A stretch of 64,000 nt of DNA from Eremophila alpestris peregrina. Taxonomy: Eukaryota; Chordata; Aves; Passeriformes; Alaudidae. Under the pieces are notes generated by a model. The model was not told where the DNA came from and ran no database searches. It saw only the letters and a program-made list of their open reading frames with translations. The stretch covers positions 6,466,000-6,529,999 of the forward strand of contig WMCF01000029.1 of assembly GCA_009792885.1 (NCBI GenBank), written 5' to 3'. Position 1 is the first letter of the stretch, and every line of letters begins with the position of its first letter. Positions 47,201 through 61,400 of the stretch are shown one piece after another. The position numbers and the translations under genes were made by a program.

Positions 47201-49179
47201 CCACAAATTTATTATCACTGTATATGAAAGGTCTGGCTGTTTTCAGTAGGTTATATGTGGGGGAAGGTAAAATTTAATTTATTTGACCACTTAAAAGCTG
47301 TGCATTTGTAACTGAAATAGCTGGGGTTCCTTGTGTCTCCTTCCTTTGTGTCTCTATCTCTGCAAGGCTTTAGGCACAAGGATGAGATCTAGAGTGCTTG
47401 GGAGGACTTAAAAACAGAAAAGGAACATACTGCATCTATTTCACTTAAGTAAGTCTTACCTAAATAAATGCACAGATGAATTGACAAAAAATTGGCAATA
47501 AAATGGTATGAAGCCTGATGTAAATATTTCTTGTCTAGCATATTAGTAGGGACACTAAAACAGGTACCTGTGTTCTTTTATAGCCAAAGCTGTAGATAAG
47601 TGGGGACCTAGGACTAAATTCACAGCATCAGTACCGTCCAGTATTCTGTTCTTGTAGTGGGAAAAGCCTTGCTGAGGAAAAAACAACACTGAATTTAACA
47701 AGAGTTTGAAAATCACTTCAGCAAAACACAGCATTGTTAAGGTGATGTGCCAGGGTGAATTGACCTTGTAAGGTTCATGTAAGGAAATATAATGGTATTA
47801 TTTCCTAATATTTTGAACGTTACTTTTTTCTATAGAAGCTCCAAAAAAGTTGTTATATATAGAGGAAGCAGCTGGGATCTTGGATGTAGGGAGAGTTTGC
47901 TACACCAGTCAGTAGATACCCAAATTAGGATGCCACATCAAGAACCTTTCCCTTCAGGAAAAACCAAACAAAATGTGAGATTTATTTCTGTGGTGTCTCA
48001 TCTGGAAAAACTCTCTGATGATTATATTGTGTTCCCAAGTATGACAAAAAATCAGCAGTGTTGCTAGTGGTGTAAGATTTAGGACATTACTTTAAGACAG
48101 AAAAGTAAGCAGGAAGAGAATTGATTGCCAAGGGTGTAGGATTTGCTTTGCCAGTGTTGTAACCTGCCTGTGAGGGCTCTGTCTGAAGCCTGCAAAGTGA
48201 GCACATAATATTGCTACCCACAGACTATGGGTTAAATGCCAGCTGTGGTTGGTCCTTTTTTTTTTTTTCTCCCCAAGTATAGCTGAATAAGGAAAATTAT
48301 ATTTAAGCTTGTTTTAGTTGGGAATGTGACACATGAAAAAATCTTCAGCTTATTTTCCCAGCCTTGCTTTTTGCAAAAGCCCAAACAACTTTAGTTGCCT
48401 CATAAATCCACAGTGATTATAATGTATTTCTTTATTATCATCTATGCAGATGCAAAATGACCTCAGCAAAGAAGAAGCCAAAACAATTCCTTGATTTTGG
48501 GGGAAAAATAATTTAGCCCCCATCTCTCTTCCACCCCCAGGCTCCTTCTGAGGGCTGTGACTTTGTCTTAGGCTTCAGCAGGAAACAGATTTTTGGCTGA
48601 GAACTCTCTGGAGTGTGTGGATCTTACAGGTATATTGTCAAGTGGAGCTTGTTATTGAACACAGGGTGTTTCACTTGACTGTTCCCTGTAAAATTACAGT
48701 TGTGATTTTCAATACATGAGTTATTGTTATTATGCATTTTTAAATAATATAAAAGTTAAAGGGATGAAATACTTTTTGAGCTGTGTAAGGGGAACATGGG
48801 ACCATGTTCACTTCAGCAGAGAGCTGAGTAAATTGCTGAGAGGCATGGTAAAATAGGATTGTACAGCATTGGAGTTCTGGGTGTGGATGAATGGAATATG
48901 AAATATGTTCCATTAATTTCTAAGGGATATTTACTATCTATTGATGAAGGGGCCTGAGTTCTGTTCAGTGTCATGGATGATGCAATTGGAGATCATTAAA
49001 TGCTGTGTTAGGCATTCTGCCCACCATGTTTTGCAGTGAACATCCCAGTGTCAGAGCAGAAACTCATTTAATGAAGTACCAACAGTGGCCACTTCCTATA
49101 AAGTTAGGCATAGGGGATTCACTGGGCAGGCAGGTCACAAAGCTCTGTGGTGATCAGGGTGCCAGATGTATTTTATACT
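38221..49179. other. Intergenic, no gene recognised
   Basis: About 11 kb of AT-rich single-copy-looking sequence. It contains a short (AC)6 tract at 41525-41537. The longest open frame is 153 codons at 43673-44134 (+), which I cannot relate to any family. No tRNA-like or rRNA-like sequence seen. Confidence 0.6.
41525..41537. repeat. (AC)n microsatellite, about 6 units
   Basis: Perfect acacacacacaca run; short. Confidence 0.9.
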
Positions 49180-49985
49180 TTTATTAGTGACTTTGGTATA
49201 AAAAGATGATGGTGAGGAAAGTTATTGATGATATCCAGTTGGTACCTATTGCTAATGCAGAACAGGCAGGAATTGCTTACAGAAAGAAATGAATGACCTC
49301 AAAGTTTGGACTAATAGGAACAGGCTGAAAGTTAATGGACTGAAGTGCAAGATCATGCACTTTGGGATCACTGACAGACTCTGATATGAACTGGAACTCA
49401 TGGTTAGGAAACAGTGGAAGAAGGGACACACCTAAGTATCAGGGGTTCACTGGATAGCTGGTAGCCAGCAATATGTTTCAGGATCAAAGGGCAAATGGAA
49501 TTTGAGATTGACCAGATCTTCCCCACTGAAACCAGTGACAAGGCATGATGAAGCTGTATCTGGATACCATGTATAACTCCAGTTTTCCTGGCCGAAAAAA
49601 AGGAAATCAAGATTCAACAAGTCCACAGAAGAGTTACTGGGATCATGGGAATGATAAGCTTTTCTGTAAAAAGAAACTAAATTGGCAATGGTTTATTTAG
49701 CCTAGCAAAATGAAATTTGAGCTGTGATTTATATCCATGGGAGAAAATATCAGAAAAGCACTGCTATTTAAAAGACAACAATTGAAGACAAACAAATTGG
49801 TATAAGCTGTTCTTGAGGAAATATGAGCTGCAGTTTAGGTTTCTAAGTAACAGAAGAGCCAGATTCTGGAACAAACAGTGACATGGAATAAGAACAACAG
49901 GTGTTACTATAGAGCACCATCCAGTTATTGGAGGAGTAGTTCACTTTCCTGTGGCTGAAGCTGATGGCATGACCCAAAAGTCTTA
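49180..49985 (+). mobile_element. Ancient CR1/L3-like LINE remnant, sense
   Basis: About 800 bases showing, in order, patterns I know from the 3' half of old amniote CR1 copies: gatgatatccagttgg, aagtgcaagatcatgcactttggg, gaagaagggacacac, gctgtatctggatacca, agagttactgggatcatggg, tttagcctagcaaaatgaaat and a closing agccagattctggaacaaaca. It has many indels and stop codons, so it is fossil. The family is assigned from memory of consensus layout, not by search. Confidence 0.72.
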
Positions 49986-51789
49986 TGGAGGAACTTCATA
50001 ATTGTTTGCTTGATCCTAAGTTATTCTTCTTTGATTAGTGCTTGAATGGCAGTTTTGTAAGGAGTGTGTAGAAATTGCATCAGATTTTATTTTTGATTGT
50101 GATTACATTGGTGATGCCTTAACATATTTTCACTGTAGAAGGTTGAATCTTCATGCTTACCCTTTCTAGAAAGTCACAGAATTTACCAATCCTTTTGGTT
50201 TTGCAAGTGAAGGCATTAAAGCTGCATTAAGTGTCATCTGTCAATATGCTGCTGAAAAACTAGCAAATCAGTGTGCAGAGCTAGAAGCTGCTTTAGAGTG
50301 CTGTCATGTACTTCAGATTTCATGGTCATAATTCATCTTTCTAGAACACTCATTTTTGCACCAATTAATGGTACAAATGGCATACTTCTTCCACTTAATG
50401 CATTTAGATGGACATTTTTACTTTCCAATGAAGAAAATAATTCACATTCCCAGTTTAACTTGTGTTTTTAACTTGCTTAAAAATACCTTTGTAAAAGGCC
50501 CTTCTCTGCTTCTACCTCTGAGTACCCAAGGACAGAAGATATCATGAAACCAGAATGATTTTCTGTGCATGCAAAAACTCTCTTTATTTATACACAGACT
50601 AAATCTTGTTGATAAAATTGTCAACATATTCATGGTCTAATCAGAATGACACTATTCAAAGAAGAATCTTTTGTAAGTATTTCCCATTCATAACAATAGA
50701 ATGCAGCAGTGTACAAAAATAAATACACTGCATGGAAACTCATGTGAATGTCAGTCAGTGTTTTGTGTTCTCTGATCAAGTAGTACCTTTGAAATCTTCT
50801 AAAAGCTGCTGTAATACTTCTATTTCAGAAGAAAAACAATTGTCCCCCTGGCAGGATTAAGCCCATGATAATTCTTGCCTTACCTCTTTTTTCTCTTGAT
50901 GTGTGTGTCACCATAGGTTTATATATGTAAGGTTTTTAAAGCCCAGGAATGCCAAAACTTCTCCCCTTTTAGCCAGATGTTTCATTTTAGAAACATCTTT
51001 TTCAACAAAAGTAAAGTAGATTCAAACTTTGAAAAGTGGATTGCCATAAAATAGATATCTGAGTGGTTGCAATTGAAATTTAAGTTCTGACTGAAACAAA
51101 AAATTACACCAAAGGTGCTTTGAAATGATTATTTGTGTGCTAATTGGGTAAAATTTTTTTCACGCACTAACATTTATGCAGCTGTGTTTGTAATGTTCAA
51201 GATGCAGTACTTTAGATGCTGTGCTCCTTGTGCTTTTAGGAGAACCTCTCTTCAAAGAATGGCATTTGTACAGGGAGCTCACTGGGCTCATTACTCACTG
51301 GAAGGATGCTGATGGTTTTCTCAATGTTTATGACTCAAAAAAACTAAAAAAAAAAACAAAACCAAACAAACAAAATCATAGAACCCTCAATCTCAAAGTT
51401 TACATCTTGCTTTGACACAGCAAGGCTTTCCATGTGAAGCACTTATTTTCAATGACAGCTGGGACAATTCTTGAGTTGTGAAAAGCTCTGTGTGCATGTA
51501 CCAATGCACTGTAGTCCAGATAAATGAGTAACACTGTTGATCAGATCTTCCAAATGAAATAAACACCAGGATTTTTTAAATGTATGTGCTTCTCCTCTAT
51601 ATGGAATGCAGGTTAATGCATTCTGATGTTTTCACACATCTCTACCATTTTAATCTGACTGCATGTTTCACAAATAATCTGACCTGTGTGCAGCTGTCTT
51701 GAAGTTTTTGGCATATAGATCACATAACATTTCCTTAGTGAATAGTTACATCAAATGACTGTTTCTTAAGGTCATCTAAGTGAGGAGAA
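49986..51789. other. Intergenic, no gene recognised
   Basis: AT-rich sequence between two fossil CR1 remnants. An A-rich tract lies near 51337-51370. Nothing else recognised. Confidence 0.6.
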
Positions 51790-52430
51790 ATGCCTTACTG
51801 GATCACAGGAGCTCTGTGGCTCCAGCCCTTGCCACAGGAGACACCCTATAGTGAGTGCACAGGAGCCAGGACATTTGCTGTGGTGTGTTCTCCTCACACT
51901 CCCCTACACCAGTTGTTATATTTGGATATTGGTGTGCAGCCTATCATTAATTGTTGGATATTGTCCACTTGCAGACCTATTGTCCGTGAATTTGTGTAAT
52001 CCCTTTCTGAACCTACTCTCTGACCTTACCATCTCCTGTGGTGGCAAGGTCAGGAATTGTATTGCCCACTAAGTACTTGATCAGTTTTGTATTGCATATT
52101 AATTTAGTGCCTCCTAATGGCCTGAAAATTGCAGGGGTTTTGTGAACAGAATGTCTACATTCATTTTTCACAATTCTTCCATAATTTTCGGAATCCTGAT
52201 TGTATTCCCCCTTGATCTTCTGTCCAGATTGATAAATCCTAGACTTTCTGGTCTCTGCTTGTAAGTCAACTGCTGCAAACTATTAGCAGATCTCTGTCTA
52301 CATCCTCTATTTCTCCTGTTTATTTGTCAAGGTGCAGAGACCAGAACCCATAATTTCTCATGTTGAGTTAAAATCTGATATTGCTGATTTCCCTAAGGTT
52401 GTAGTTCATCCTCTTTTGGGCTTAATAGCA
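51790..52430 (-). mobile_element. Ancient CR1/L3-like LINE remnant, antisense
   Basis: On the plus strand this follows the reverse-complement 3' end of old CR1 families: cttactggatcacagg..ctccagcc at the start, gtgaatttgtgtaatccctt with ctgaacctactctctgac, catctcctgtggtggcaagg, tccttctgtccag-type middle, and gtgcagagaccagaaccc near the end. It is strongly diverged. Its boundaries are approximate. Confidence 0.65.
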
Positions 52431-55400
52431 TTTTTTCTTTGGTGCTTAAAGGTAATGGTAAAATCACTGAACTTCAATTCTCTAGGAAAATGGACAGTGC
52501 AGTAGAAGGATTAAAAGTAAGTAGCATAGGTGCTGACAAAATAAAACCAGAGAGCTAAATATAGAGATGCTTAGGCTTCTCAGAACGAATCAAGTTTGAC
52601 TGGATATGGAACTAAATTATCTGAACCTGACAAAATAGATGAGTGGAATCTATACATGGAGAACTAGTGGGAGGCTTTGATAAAACTGGCTGTATCTTTA
52701 AAACTTATTTTTAAATGAACACAAGTTGATTGTATCTTAATGAGAAAACTGCAGCCATCTGTATGAAACGTGGAAATAACTGGATTATTTGTCATGGCTG
52801 GATAAAGCAATTGCAGGTTAGCTCATATAATTACTTTTCTAGTGCAGTAATCCTATGACATGAAAAGGTGATAAAGAATTGTAGCAGTTTTGAACCTCAT
52901 CATTACCTGTGGCTTCTGTGTTGGTGGTTTAGAACAAAGCATGGCCATGGCTGTGTTAGGGCTGATGCATCCCACTGGTTTCACCCATGTGGAGTAGTCA
53001 GCCCTTCCTTCTACTGACTTCCTGTGCAATTTAAAAAAATGAAAACAATCCCAGCTCCTCCTCATGGCTGGTACTGAAGGTTGCAATTACAAATTTCCTG
53101 GTTGAAAATTTCCTTCTGAGCTAAGAAGCTGACTCTGCTCTTAACTCCAATAAAACTACTTTAATCCAAAAGCTCTAAATCTCATCCTTAGCATTCTGAG
53201 TTACCTGACTAAGCTCAAAAGACATCCTTACTGAGTCCTTCCCTTTTTGGGGTGGTTTGGGCTTTTTCTTGGTGAGGGGAGTGGGGGATGCAAGACATTC
53301 CAGTGGAAGGGAGAGGCAAACCTAGCTGTGATTTTTGGTTTTGCTTAAGAAAAGGAAAAGGTAATCTTGGGCATAGATTGGAGGTAATAGAGGCAGAATG
53401 GAAAAGGCTGCCTATAGTTGTGACTTGTTTGATTATTTTAAAGACAGAGCAGTGTTTGGTTTGCAGCTGTGCCTTGCACTGGTGAACCTATGCGGGCAGT
53501 TCTCTGCCCTGTCTCCTTCAGGTTTCAGGTATCATCTCCTCTGCTGACATCTGCTTCATTCCTTCCTTCTCCCATGACTTGTTTGTTTTCAGAGCCACAG
53601 GTAAATCGATTATATTTCTCTAGCCAAGCCTGAAAAATAGAAAACAATATTCTGCCTCTATAAAGAAAAATTAAAGGGAAATTTAAAAAAACAGGTAACA
53701 AATACAGAACAAAAATGTAGGTTTTCCATTTTCCGTATTCTCCTGTTCATTCTTTAGTGTGTAGGAATAACTCATTTCTCATTTCCATCACTAATAAATG
53801 CTGATAGCTCTTTGAAGTCAAGACCCCACATCCCATGGTTCCCCAGTGCATTTCCCAGGAGTCCAAAGAAAGAGCTCTGAGATTTTAAGAAGTCTGTGTC
53901 CCAAGGGAAGTGTTGCACAGAGGTAGGACTCTTCAGTCTTGCCTCGTCATTCTGCAGTAAATGAAAGATAATGCCCTTTGCTGAGTTGATAAAATTCAGG
54001 TGAACTCAACTAAAACTTAAAAAAAACCATCTCTGCTACCTTTCCACCTTTCTTACACCACAGCAATGTATGTATTTCACTCTAAACTATTATTAGTCTT
54101 TACTGCACCCTTATCTTACAGGGTGAGGCTGGAGGGACTGATATTTCTGATTCTATGTATTGAAATACAGAATATAGGGCTGCCCATGTATCTACTGGTT
54201 GAAAACCTTGATGCTGTGGTGGTAGGCAAGTGCATACAGACACATTTCTGCAATGCTTTGTTCTGGGGTAAGAGTGTTGCTGGAATTCCAGCAGTGCAGC
54301 AGCTGGAATTAAGTTCTCTCTGATTTACTCATGTGGGCTGTGTGATCTGATACAGAACTATAATCTGCATAAGGACATAGATTATGAATGGTAATATACT
54401 TATCTAGTTCTCTTTCTGTTACTGCCAAAACATTATTTATATCACTAACTCCCACTCACAAGTTATTTGAGGAAATGTTTCCTTTTCTTAGTTGTAAACT
54501 TACCTAAATGAAACTGGACTCTAAACGTGTGTATATAACACTTGACCTTGCATTCTGAAAAGTGGAGCAGGTCCTCTTTTTTCTTCCAAAGATCTTCACT
54601 TGATTAAGAAGTTTTCATTGCCTGAGTTCTGCTAGTCACATCACATATAGCAAAAATAAACACACCAGCTGCTGAATGAAGGACAAGTTACAAGGCTGGG
54701 GACTGGGGGTGTCTCCTGCATCTGCACAGGCAAATTAGGATTTATTCTTGCAGTGTTTTTGTGTGGAGTATGTTTCTTGCAGCGAAGCTGAACTTCTGCA
54801 TTTAAACACACAAGTTGTGTAAATGCGTAATTTAAAGCTCAAGGATAATCCCATTAGTTATGTAATTTGTAAGATATGTAAGAGTTGATTTGCCAGACTT
54901 TGCTGAATCAAAGCTTTAATCTCATACATTTTTTAAAATCCTGCAGCACTTCAGACAATGATCCAGGCACAGGATCTTTGCACTGGCCTCCTAATGTATC
55001 AGGAGCAGCATTTGAAAATATTTTACTTAACAATTTTAGAAATTAATTAAATTAAAAGTAGCTGCAAATTGTTTTCAATAGATGTTTAACATTTCAGATT
55101 AGGGTAAGCATCATTATTGTCCTTTTACGCTGGAGAAAAAGGAAAACTGTAGAAGTGCTTGCAAGAGATACAAGGAAAATTAGGCAAGTCTTGTTAGTTC
55201 ATCCTCTGAATCCAGGTCACAGCCATAGCTAGAGGTCCAGACTGCTTTGAAATTCTGGCTAAATATACTTGCATATTATTTCATAATTCTCACTCCTCAA
55301 TCAAATAAGATACAAGAATTAGAGGCTCAGTCATATGTCTTGAAGCTTATGGATGCCTTATCTAGAGTTTGTGGCAGCTAAGAGTGAGCCTTCGGTTCCC

Positions 55401-58400
55401 AGAACAGAAGTCATCTGTTACTGTGTTTTCCTTGTGTCAGGTGTGTTCTATTTCTATGGACCTATAAAAGAGAAATAGTTATACTAAAATAGTTATACTC
55501 TTTAACAGTTTGATTAGTGGGAGGTTAAACTAGGAGGGTGTAATTTATTTAGTACTGCCTCTTTTTAGTCAGTCATTTTTTTGTGTGTGTGTGTGTGATT
55601 ATCTTGAAGCATTACAGTTTCTTCATTTATCACAAGTTTAAATATTTAGAGGGAAATAACAGACTAGCAGTGAAACTAAAAATGTAATTTTCTTAACAAC
55701 ATGGCTAATTTAACAAAAACAGTTTATTAGTGGAAGCAAAAAATATACAAACGTTTGTTGGACCTGCATGCATTTGAATCATTCATTTCAAAGGATTTGA
55801 AAGCCAGGTTTGTATTCTTGTATTGAGACACCATCGTGACAGAAAATGATTGCACTTCATTTAGGCATTTCTTCAAGTTACCCAAAGGCATAATATTTGC
55901 AACTGCTATTTAAATACCCGATGAAATTAATTTAATTGTAAGGAAGCTATTTTGTATTGTTATAGCACTGTATGTCTTCACGTTTGACAAGTACCAGCAT
56001 TTAACCTTCTAATTGCAAATGACTTTGGGGACTCTGCCAGGCAGAGTGCAAACACTGACCCCCATCCCTGCCTCATGGAACAAAATAGGTACAGAGTCAG
56101 AGTCCTTGAGGGGCACACTCTGGGGCTGTGTGGGTGGGAAGTTCTCTGCCCTTCCAGAATTAACTTCTTCCTGCTCCAAAGGCTGGTTTACAGTTTAAGG
56201 ATTGTTTCAGTAATTTTCTATGCAGATACTTACAGAAGATAAACAGATATTCCTCCTTATAGAAGTGCTTTTAGTGGGTATTCTTTAAGGTAGGAGCAGT
56301 GCTTCAAGAGGATGAAAAATGTATAATTTTATGATGGCTGGATTTTTGAATATGTGGATTTTTATACAAGGCTGTTGCAGTAAGTGAGTCAGGGAGGAGA
56401 AGTATTCCTTTACACCTTCCAAAATAATTGGAGCTGGAAGCTGCAAGAAGGCATGGAATTAGTGAAAACCTTAGTACTGGCTAAGATCATGCAGCCACAG
56501 TGGTTCCTAGGAGAGGATGAGTGCAGCTCCAGACTGTGCCACAAGGACTTTAAGATTCTTATTTCAAGGCTGCTCACTTACTGAGACTGTTTTGTGAGCT
56601 CTTGCAAATGCAGGTCAATTGATGAGACCACATGCATGAGTGCTGAAAAATCTTGGTGTGAGAATGTGAGCCATGGTTTGGTCAAACCAGAATGCTTCCA
56701 AAGTGATCCCATTTAAATTCACTTGAAGAAGTGGTATAAACCTTTTCCAGAAGGGAGACTCAGGAGAAATGAGGAATTGTAGCTACACTGTTCTGTTACC
56801 TGGTAGTGGAGCTGCAGCTTTAGGTGACTTGTGTTGGTAACTTGTCTTTTCCTGGCCAGGTCCCATAGATGTTGGGTCATTATATATAAAGGCTGGAATT
56901 TTAGTTTCTAAATGCAGTCAAATCCAGCATAGTACTTAACTGGAAATATAAAACATTAAAAAAAAAATGTTGTCAAATTAGGAAGAATTTAGTCTGTTAA
57001 TAAACTGAGCATGTGTAAGTACCCTGAGAATGGGAAGTAGTAAGTGATGTTTTGTAAAAGTAGGGGTTTAACTGTGGTTATAGGAGTAAGAGGGAATACA
57101 CAAAACTAGGTTCAGTGACTGTGTACTACAGAAATACACATGACAAACTGAAGGAACATAGAGCTTCTGGAAATAACCAGTAGTTACTGTAGTTGCAGTT
57201 ATTGTAGTTACTGTTACTTGCAGAGGAATTTTTTTGTGCAAGTAACCTTTGTTGATCAGAACGCTCATGTGAGGAAGCAGAATTAGGCTTCAAGCTAGGG
57301 CCATTCAGCTTCTCTTTTCAAATCTTTGTGTGTTGGTCTTGTGGCCAAAGTGAAAATGCAGTGCTTCCCACCATCCTGGCTTTACTGCAAATTTTGCTTT
57401 TGTGAAAGGTCAGCACATGAATGTGTCTTGTAACATTACACATTGCCTTTGCTCAAAAATTCACATGCACAGGAAAACTGACAAAACAGTTTATTTTGGA
57501 AAATGAGTAAATCCAAATGATGGATACCATGTGTCAAAATAATCCTTAGTGCACGTGCTTGCATTTTCACGTGGACATTTTTGAAAATAATACTGTGGAA
57601 ACTAGAGAATCAGTTTGCCAGGGAGCAGGTTGAAGCCACTTTTCAGTACTGACTGCAAGATGTAGTCTCTTCTAGGAAAGATAGAGGCCAAAGCACTTCC
57701 ATCTTTAGGCCTTTGCTATTGGTCTCCAGAAATACCAGACAAGATCTAATGCACTGGTTAGGGCAGTTAGATCAAAATTTCAGAACTAAAGATGTGAGAA
57801 TACCTGAATGATCCTTAGAATTCATTTCATATCCCTAGGACACTTAAAACCTTGGGCCTTAGTTGCAGGTGGTTGAATTTTAGAGCTAGTGGAGAGAGAT
57901 GAGCATCTTCAGAAAGAGTTTGTTTGATGTTCATCCATTCCAAAAGGGAATTATGAAGGATGTTATAGCACTGCTTGAAGAAGGGAATAGTCTTTAATCT
58001 GCTTACTTTAAAGCCTCAGGTAAATCTCATGTGAAGCAATTAGCTTTTACCTTGGTCAAATGTGAATGGAGGATGATTTTGGGGATGTTGAGACTGTGCT
58101 GCTGTGTTTGATGCTTTAAGGACAGACTTGCATTTATACTTTTTTCTCCTCCAAAAGCCAAAATACAAAAGTGCTCTTTGCTGCACCTGTCCAGGGTGGA
58201 TACACAGCAAATCTTGAACTGGAAGATGCTGCAGAGTTCTTGAGTTCCAGAACATTGAGGTAACCAGTGAGATCCTTTCCTGGGAGTATAGAAGGACATA
58301 TTTTGATGAATTTAAGTGTTTTGGATATAGTTAGTGGAACATTTCTACAGGTACATTGACAAATACTTTGAAGTAGTAGCAGTTTGTTTCACCTGTACAA

Positions 58401-61400
58401 TATTCTACTTGTAACAATATGTGTGGAAGAGAGATCAAGATATCTTTGGTAAAAAGGTGTTAGCCTGCTTGTATTTTGGTTCTGATTAATATTTGCTCAG
58501 CGAGGTGGCAATGGAAAGTTCACTTCTGAAAACATCATGCTAGTGTCATGCTGACAACCAAAATCTCTTTTGTGGAGACTTAAAATTGCTCAAACTTTTA
58601 AAAAGTTGGTAGAGCTGCGTTTCCAGTCCTCTTCCTAAAGTAGAAACAGACTCACTACTGTCAGTCTACACTGTTGCCATGAGAACAAGGCATTGCCTGC
58701 CATTTTCCCCTCTTATATATGTTTTTAAAAAGATGCTGGGACTGTAAAATAAATTACTGTTTTGTAATTTAGCTTTAAGCAAAAGGAATATTTCAATGGT
58801 GACAGTTCTGGAAATGCTTTAACTTTTAAATGCTGACACCAAATAATAAGTAAAACCTTGTGATTAATGTTTCCAGAAGGGACTATTAACATTATCCTAC
58901 ATCTGTTCATGATATAATCTCTAAATGAAAAACACTCACTTAGGGAAAAAAAAAAAAGAGGGAAAAAAAAAGAAACCCTAAAGAAGGATATGTTTATGTA
59001 GCAGACGTAACTCTAATGTGTGGACATCCTTGGTAAGACTTAACCAACTAATTTTTCATCTGATCATTATTTAGTCAAAACTCTATAGTACTCCTGAGGT
59101 TGCTTAAATTTCATTGACAACATGTCATTCCACTTGCTGAAAAATATGGTCATTTTAAATTATACTACATGAAAGAGCTTTTTTATTGCTCACAGTAAAA
59201 TTAGCAATGATATTTGATGAAAATACATAATAATAGATGAGGCATAAAGTTCTGTGAAGCATCATTCCATTAGCTCTTGATGGTTTAAATATTTGAGATT
59301 GTATAGAAAGGTTGTTTTTTATGACTAGGACGACTTTCCTTTAGTCCATCCATCTTTTAGGAAACATTTAGAAGTACTGCAGCAGAATTTGTAGAACATG
59401 CACCAGTAACTCATTCAGAAAATAATTAATGGGCATAATTTGCCCATTTAAGAAAAAACCCTAAACTATGGCACCAAGACAGTTGTATTAATTTCAATCT
59501 ATATGCCTCAATCTCAAATTTATTTATTTAATGAATTGAAGTTTATGGAATTCATGTACTCTAAGAAAATCTATGCTGAAAAGTTACCCTTTGTATGCCA
59601 AGTGGTGGTTTTGTTAGTACTAAACTACAGTTTGTGCCATGCCAGATATTTTCTAAAATGTATAAATTGGCATTTCTGGTAGCTTTTTTCAATGCCTGTT
59701 GAGCAGTCATTTTGATCTCTGTTGAGTGCTAGTTGCCATGAACAACTAACTCTCAGTTTTCCAGTTTCCTTGCTTTAGCTGGCATGAGAAATCAGGGATA
59801 ACTTAGCAGTTACAGGCAGTATCTGGACAGGGCACTTTATGATGCATTTTTTTCATTGATGCTCTTTCCTGCTGCAATTCTTCAGTTCCAGCAAGCAGCT
59901 TTTGGGTTTGGGTACTGAAGTGAGGTGCAAAGTGAGGGCCATGGAGTGCAGGGTGCACCTTGCTCGGTGCCTTATGCAGATTTAACCCCTCCTGTGGTAC
60001 AGCTCACATTCTGTCACAGGCAGTGTGAGTGCCATTCATGAAAGAAATGAATGTATCTTCCAAATGAACAGTGGAAAGGGAGCAGCAGATTGATTAGGAA
60101 TCTCAAATGCCCAATTCAGGTGTTTGAAGTTAATGCCTTTTTGCTGTGCTTTGGTGACCATGCTTCAGGCTGATCTCTGCTAGAAACAAAGGAAGCTCCC
60201 TTTAAAATAAAAGGAGTTGAAGGCTGTTCCATAATATGTCTTGGAACACCACTGTTCTAATCTGTATAGATAGATCAGCATGTATTCCAGGTTATTTTTA
60301 ACGAACAAAATCTGGACAACTCTGGAAACAAGACTGGCCAAGATACCTAACCTGCCTGAAATGACTTTCATGACATTGACTGTATTTTAATTGTGAAATC
60401 TAAATTTCTGATCAGGAAATAATGTGTTTAACCAACTGCTTATAAAACATGCAAGATTTTAACATTTATAACTCTTTCCACATAGACACACACACAACTT
60501 GCATATATATATTGTATACTTGCAGTTCAATCAGAGCTGATCAGATTACTTGTCTTTCAAGGCAAGTGTATATGATACATTTAATCTACGTCGAAAAGAA
60601 AAGTAAAAAACCTTTGAGATTTACACATAATTTTCACATCATTTCTATCCTTAGTTATTGGATTAGGACAAAACGAGGATATTGCCATTCAGGGAAATGT
60701 ATTTCTTTATGTATCTGCATGAAACTGTATAGAAGAAAAGCTTCACGTTATTTCACTCTGCTTACGAAGTAGCACCTCACATCCATCACTTGAGCTCTGT
60801 GGGAGTGAGGGAGCATATATTGTGTCTGATCACTGGGGATCACATTCAGGATGTTTGCTTGGTCATCCCTAGACCTGTTTCCATGTGTTCTGACCCCACC
60901 ATTTGCCATGCAGTGTGGCTCAGGTTGTCACCTTCTAAGCTGTGGCTCTGGAAGTTTGCACTGTTTTTCTTTCTTCACTCACCTGTTCTGTTTAGAAAAA
61001 ACTTGAAGATCTCAGAGGAGCTAATACAGACTTTTCTATATTTTTCTACAATGATGAAAATGAGCCAGAGAGAGAAAGAATTTTGGCAAAATAAATCTTT
61101 ATGACTGCGTCTCCTGGCACAAAGGTGTAATTTGTCATTTTATGTTCAGCCCTTTAGTATACTTGTTTCTACACATTTTTTTGTATTACAGGCCTGTCTA
61201 CTGTGTCAGATTGTAATGTGTTGTATTTTCCAGTTGTATTTCCTTGTGTGGAATTGTATCACACCTTTCCTCCTAGAAAAGAGATTTGGCATAACTCACT
61301 CCTTTCCATTGTGTAATTATTCTGCTTCGACTCTTTTTTCTGTGAGCTCTGATAGTGTGTGTATGACATTTACCTTCCAGAAGAGGCCCTTTTCATTGCT

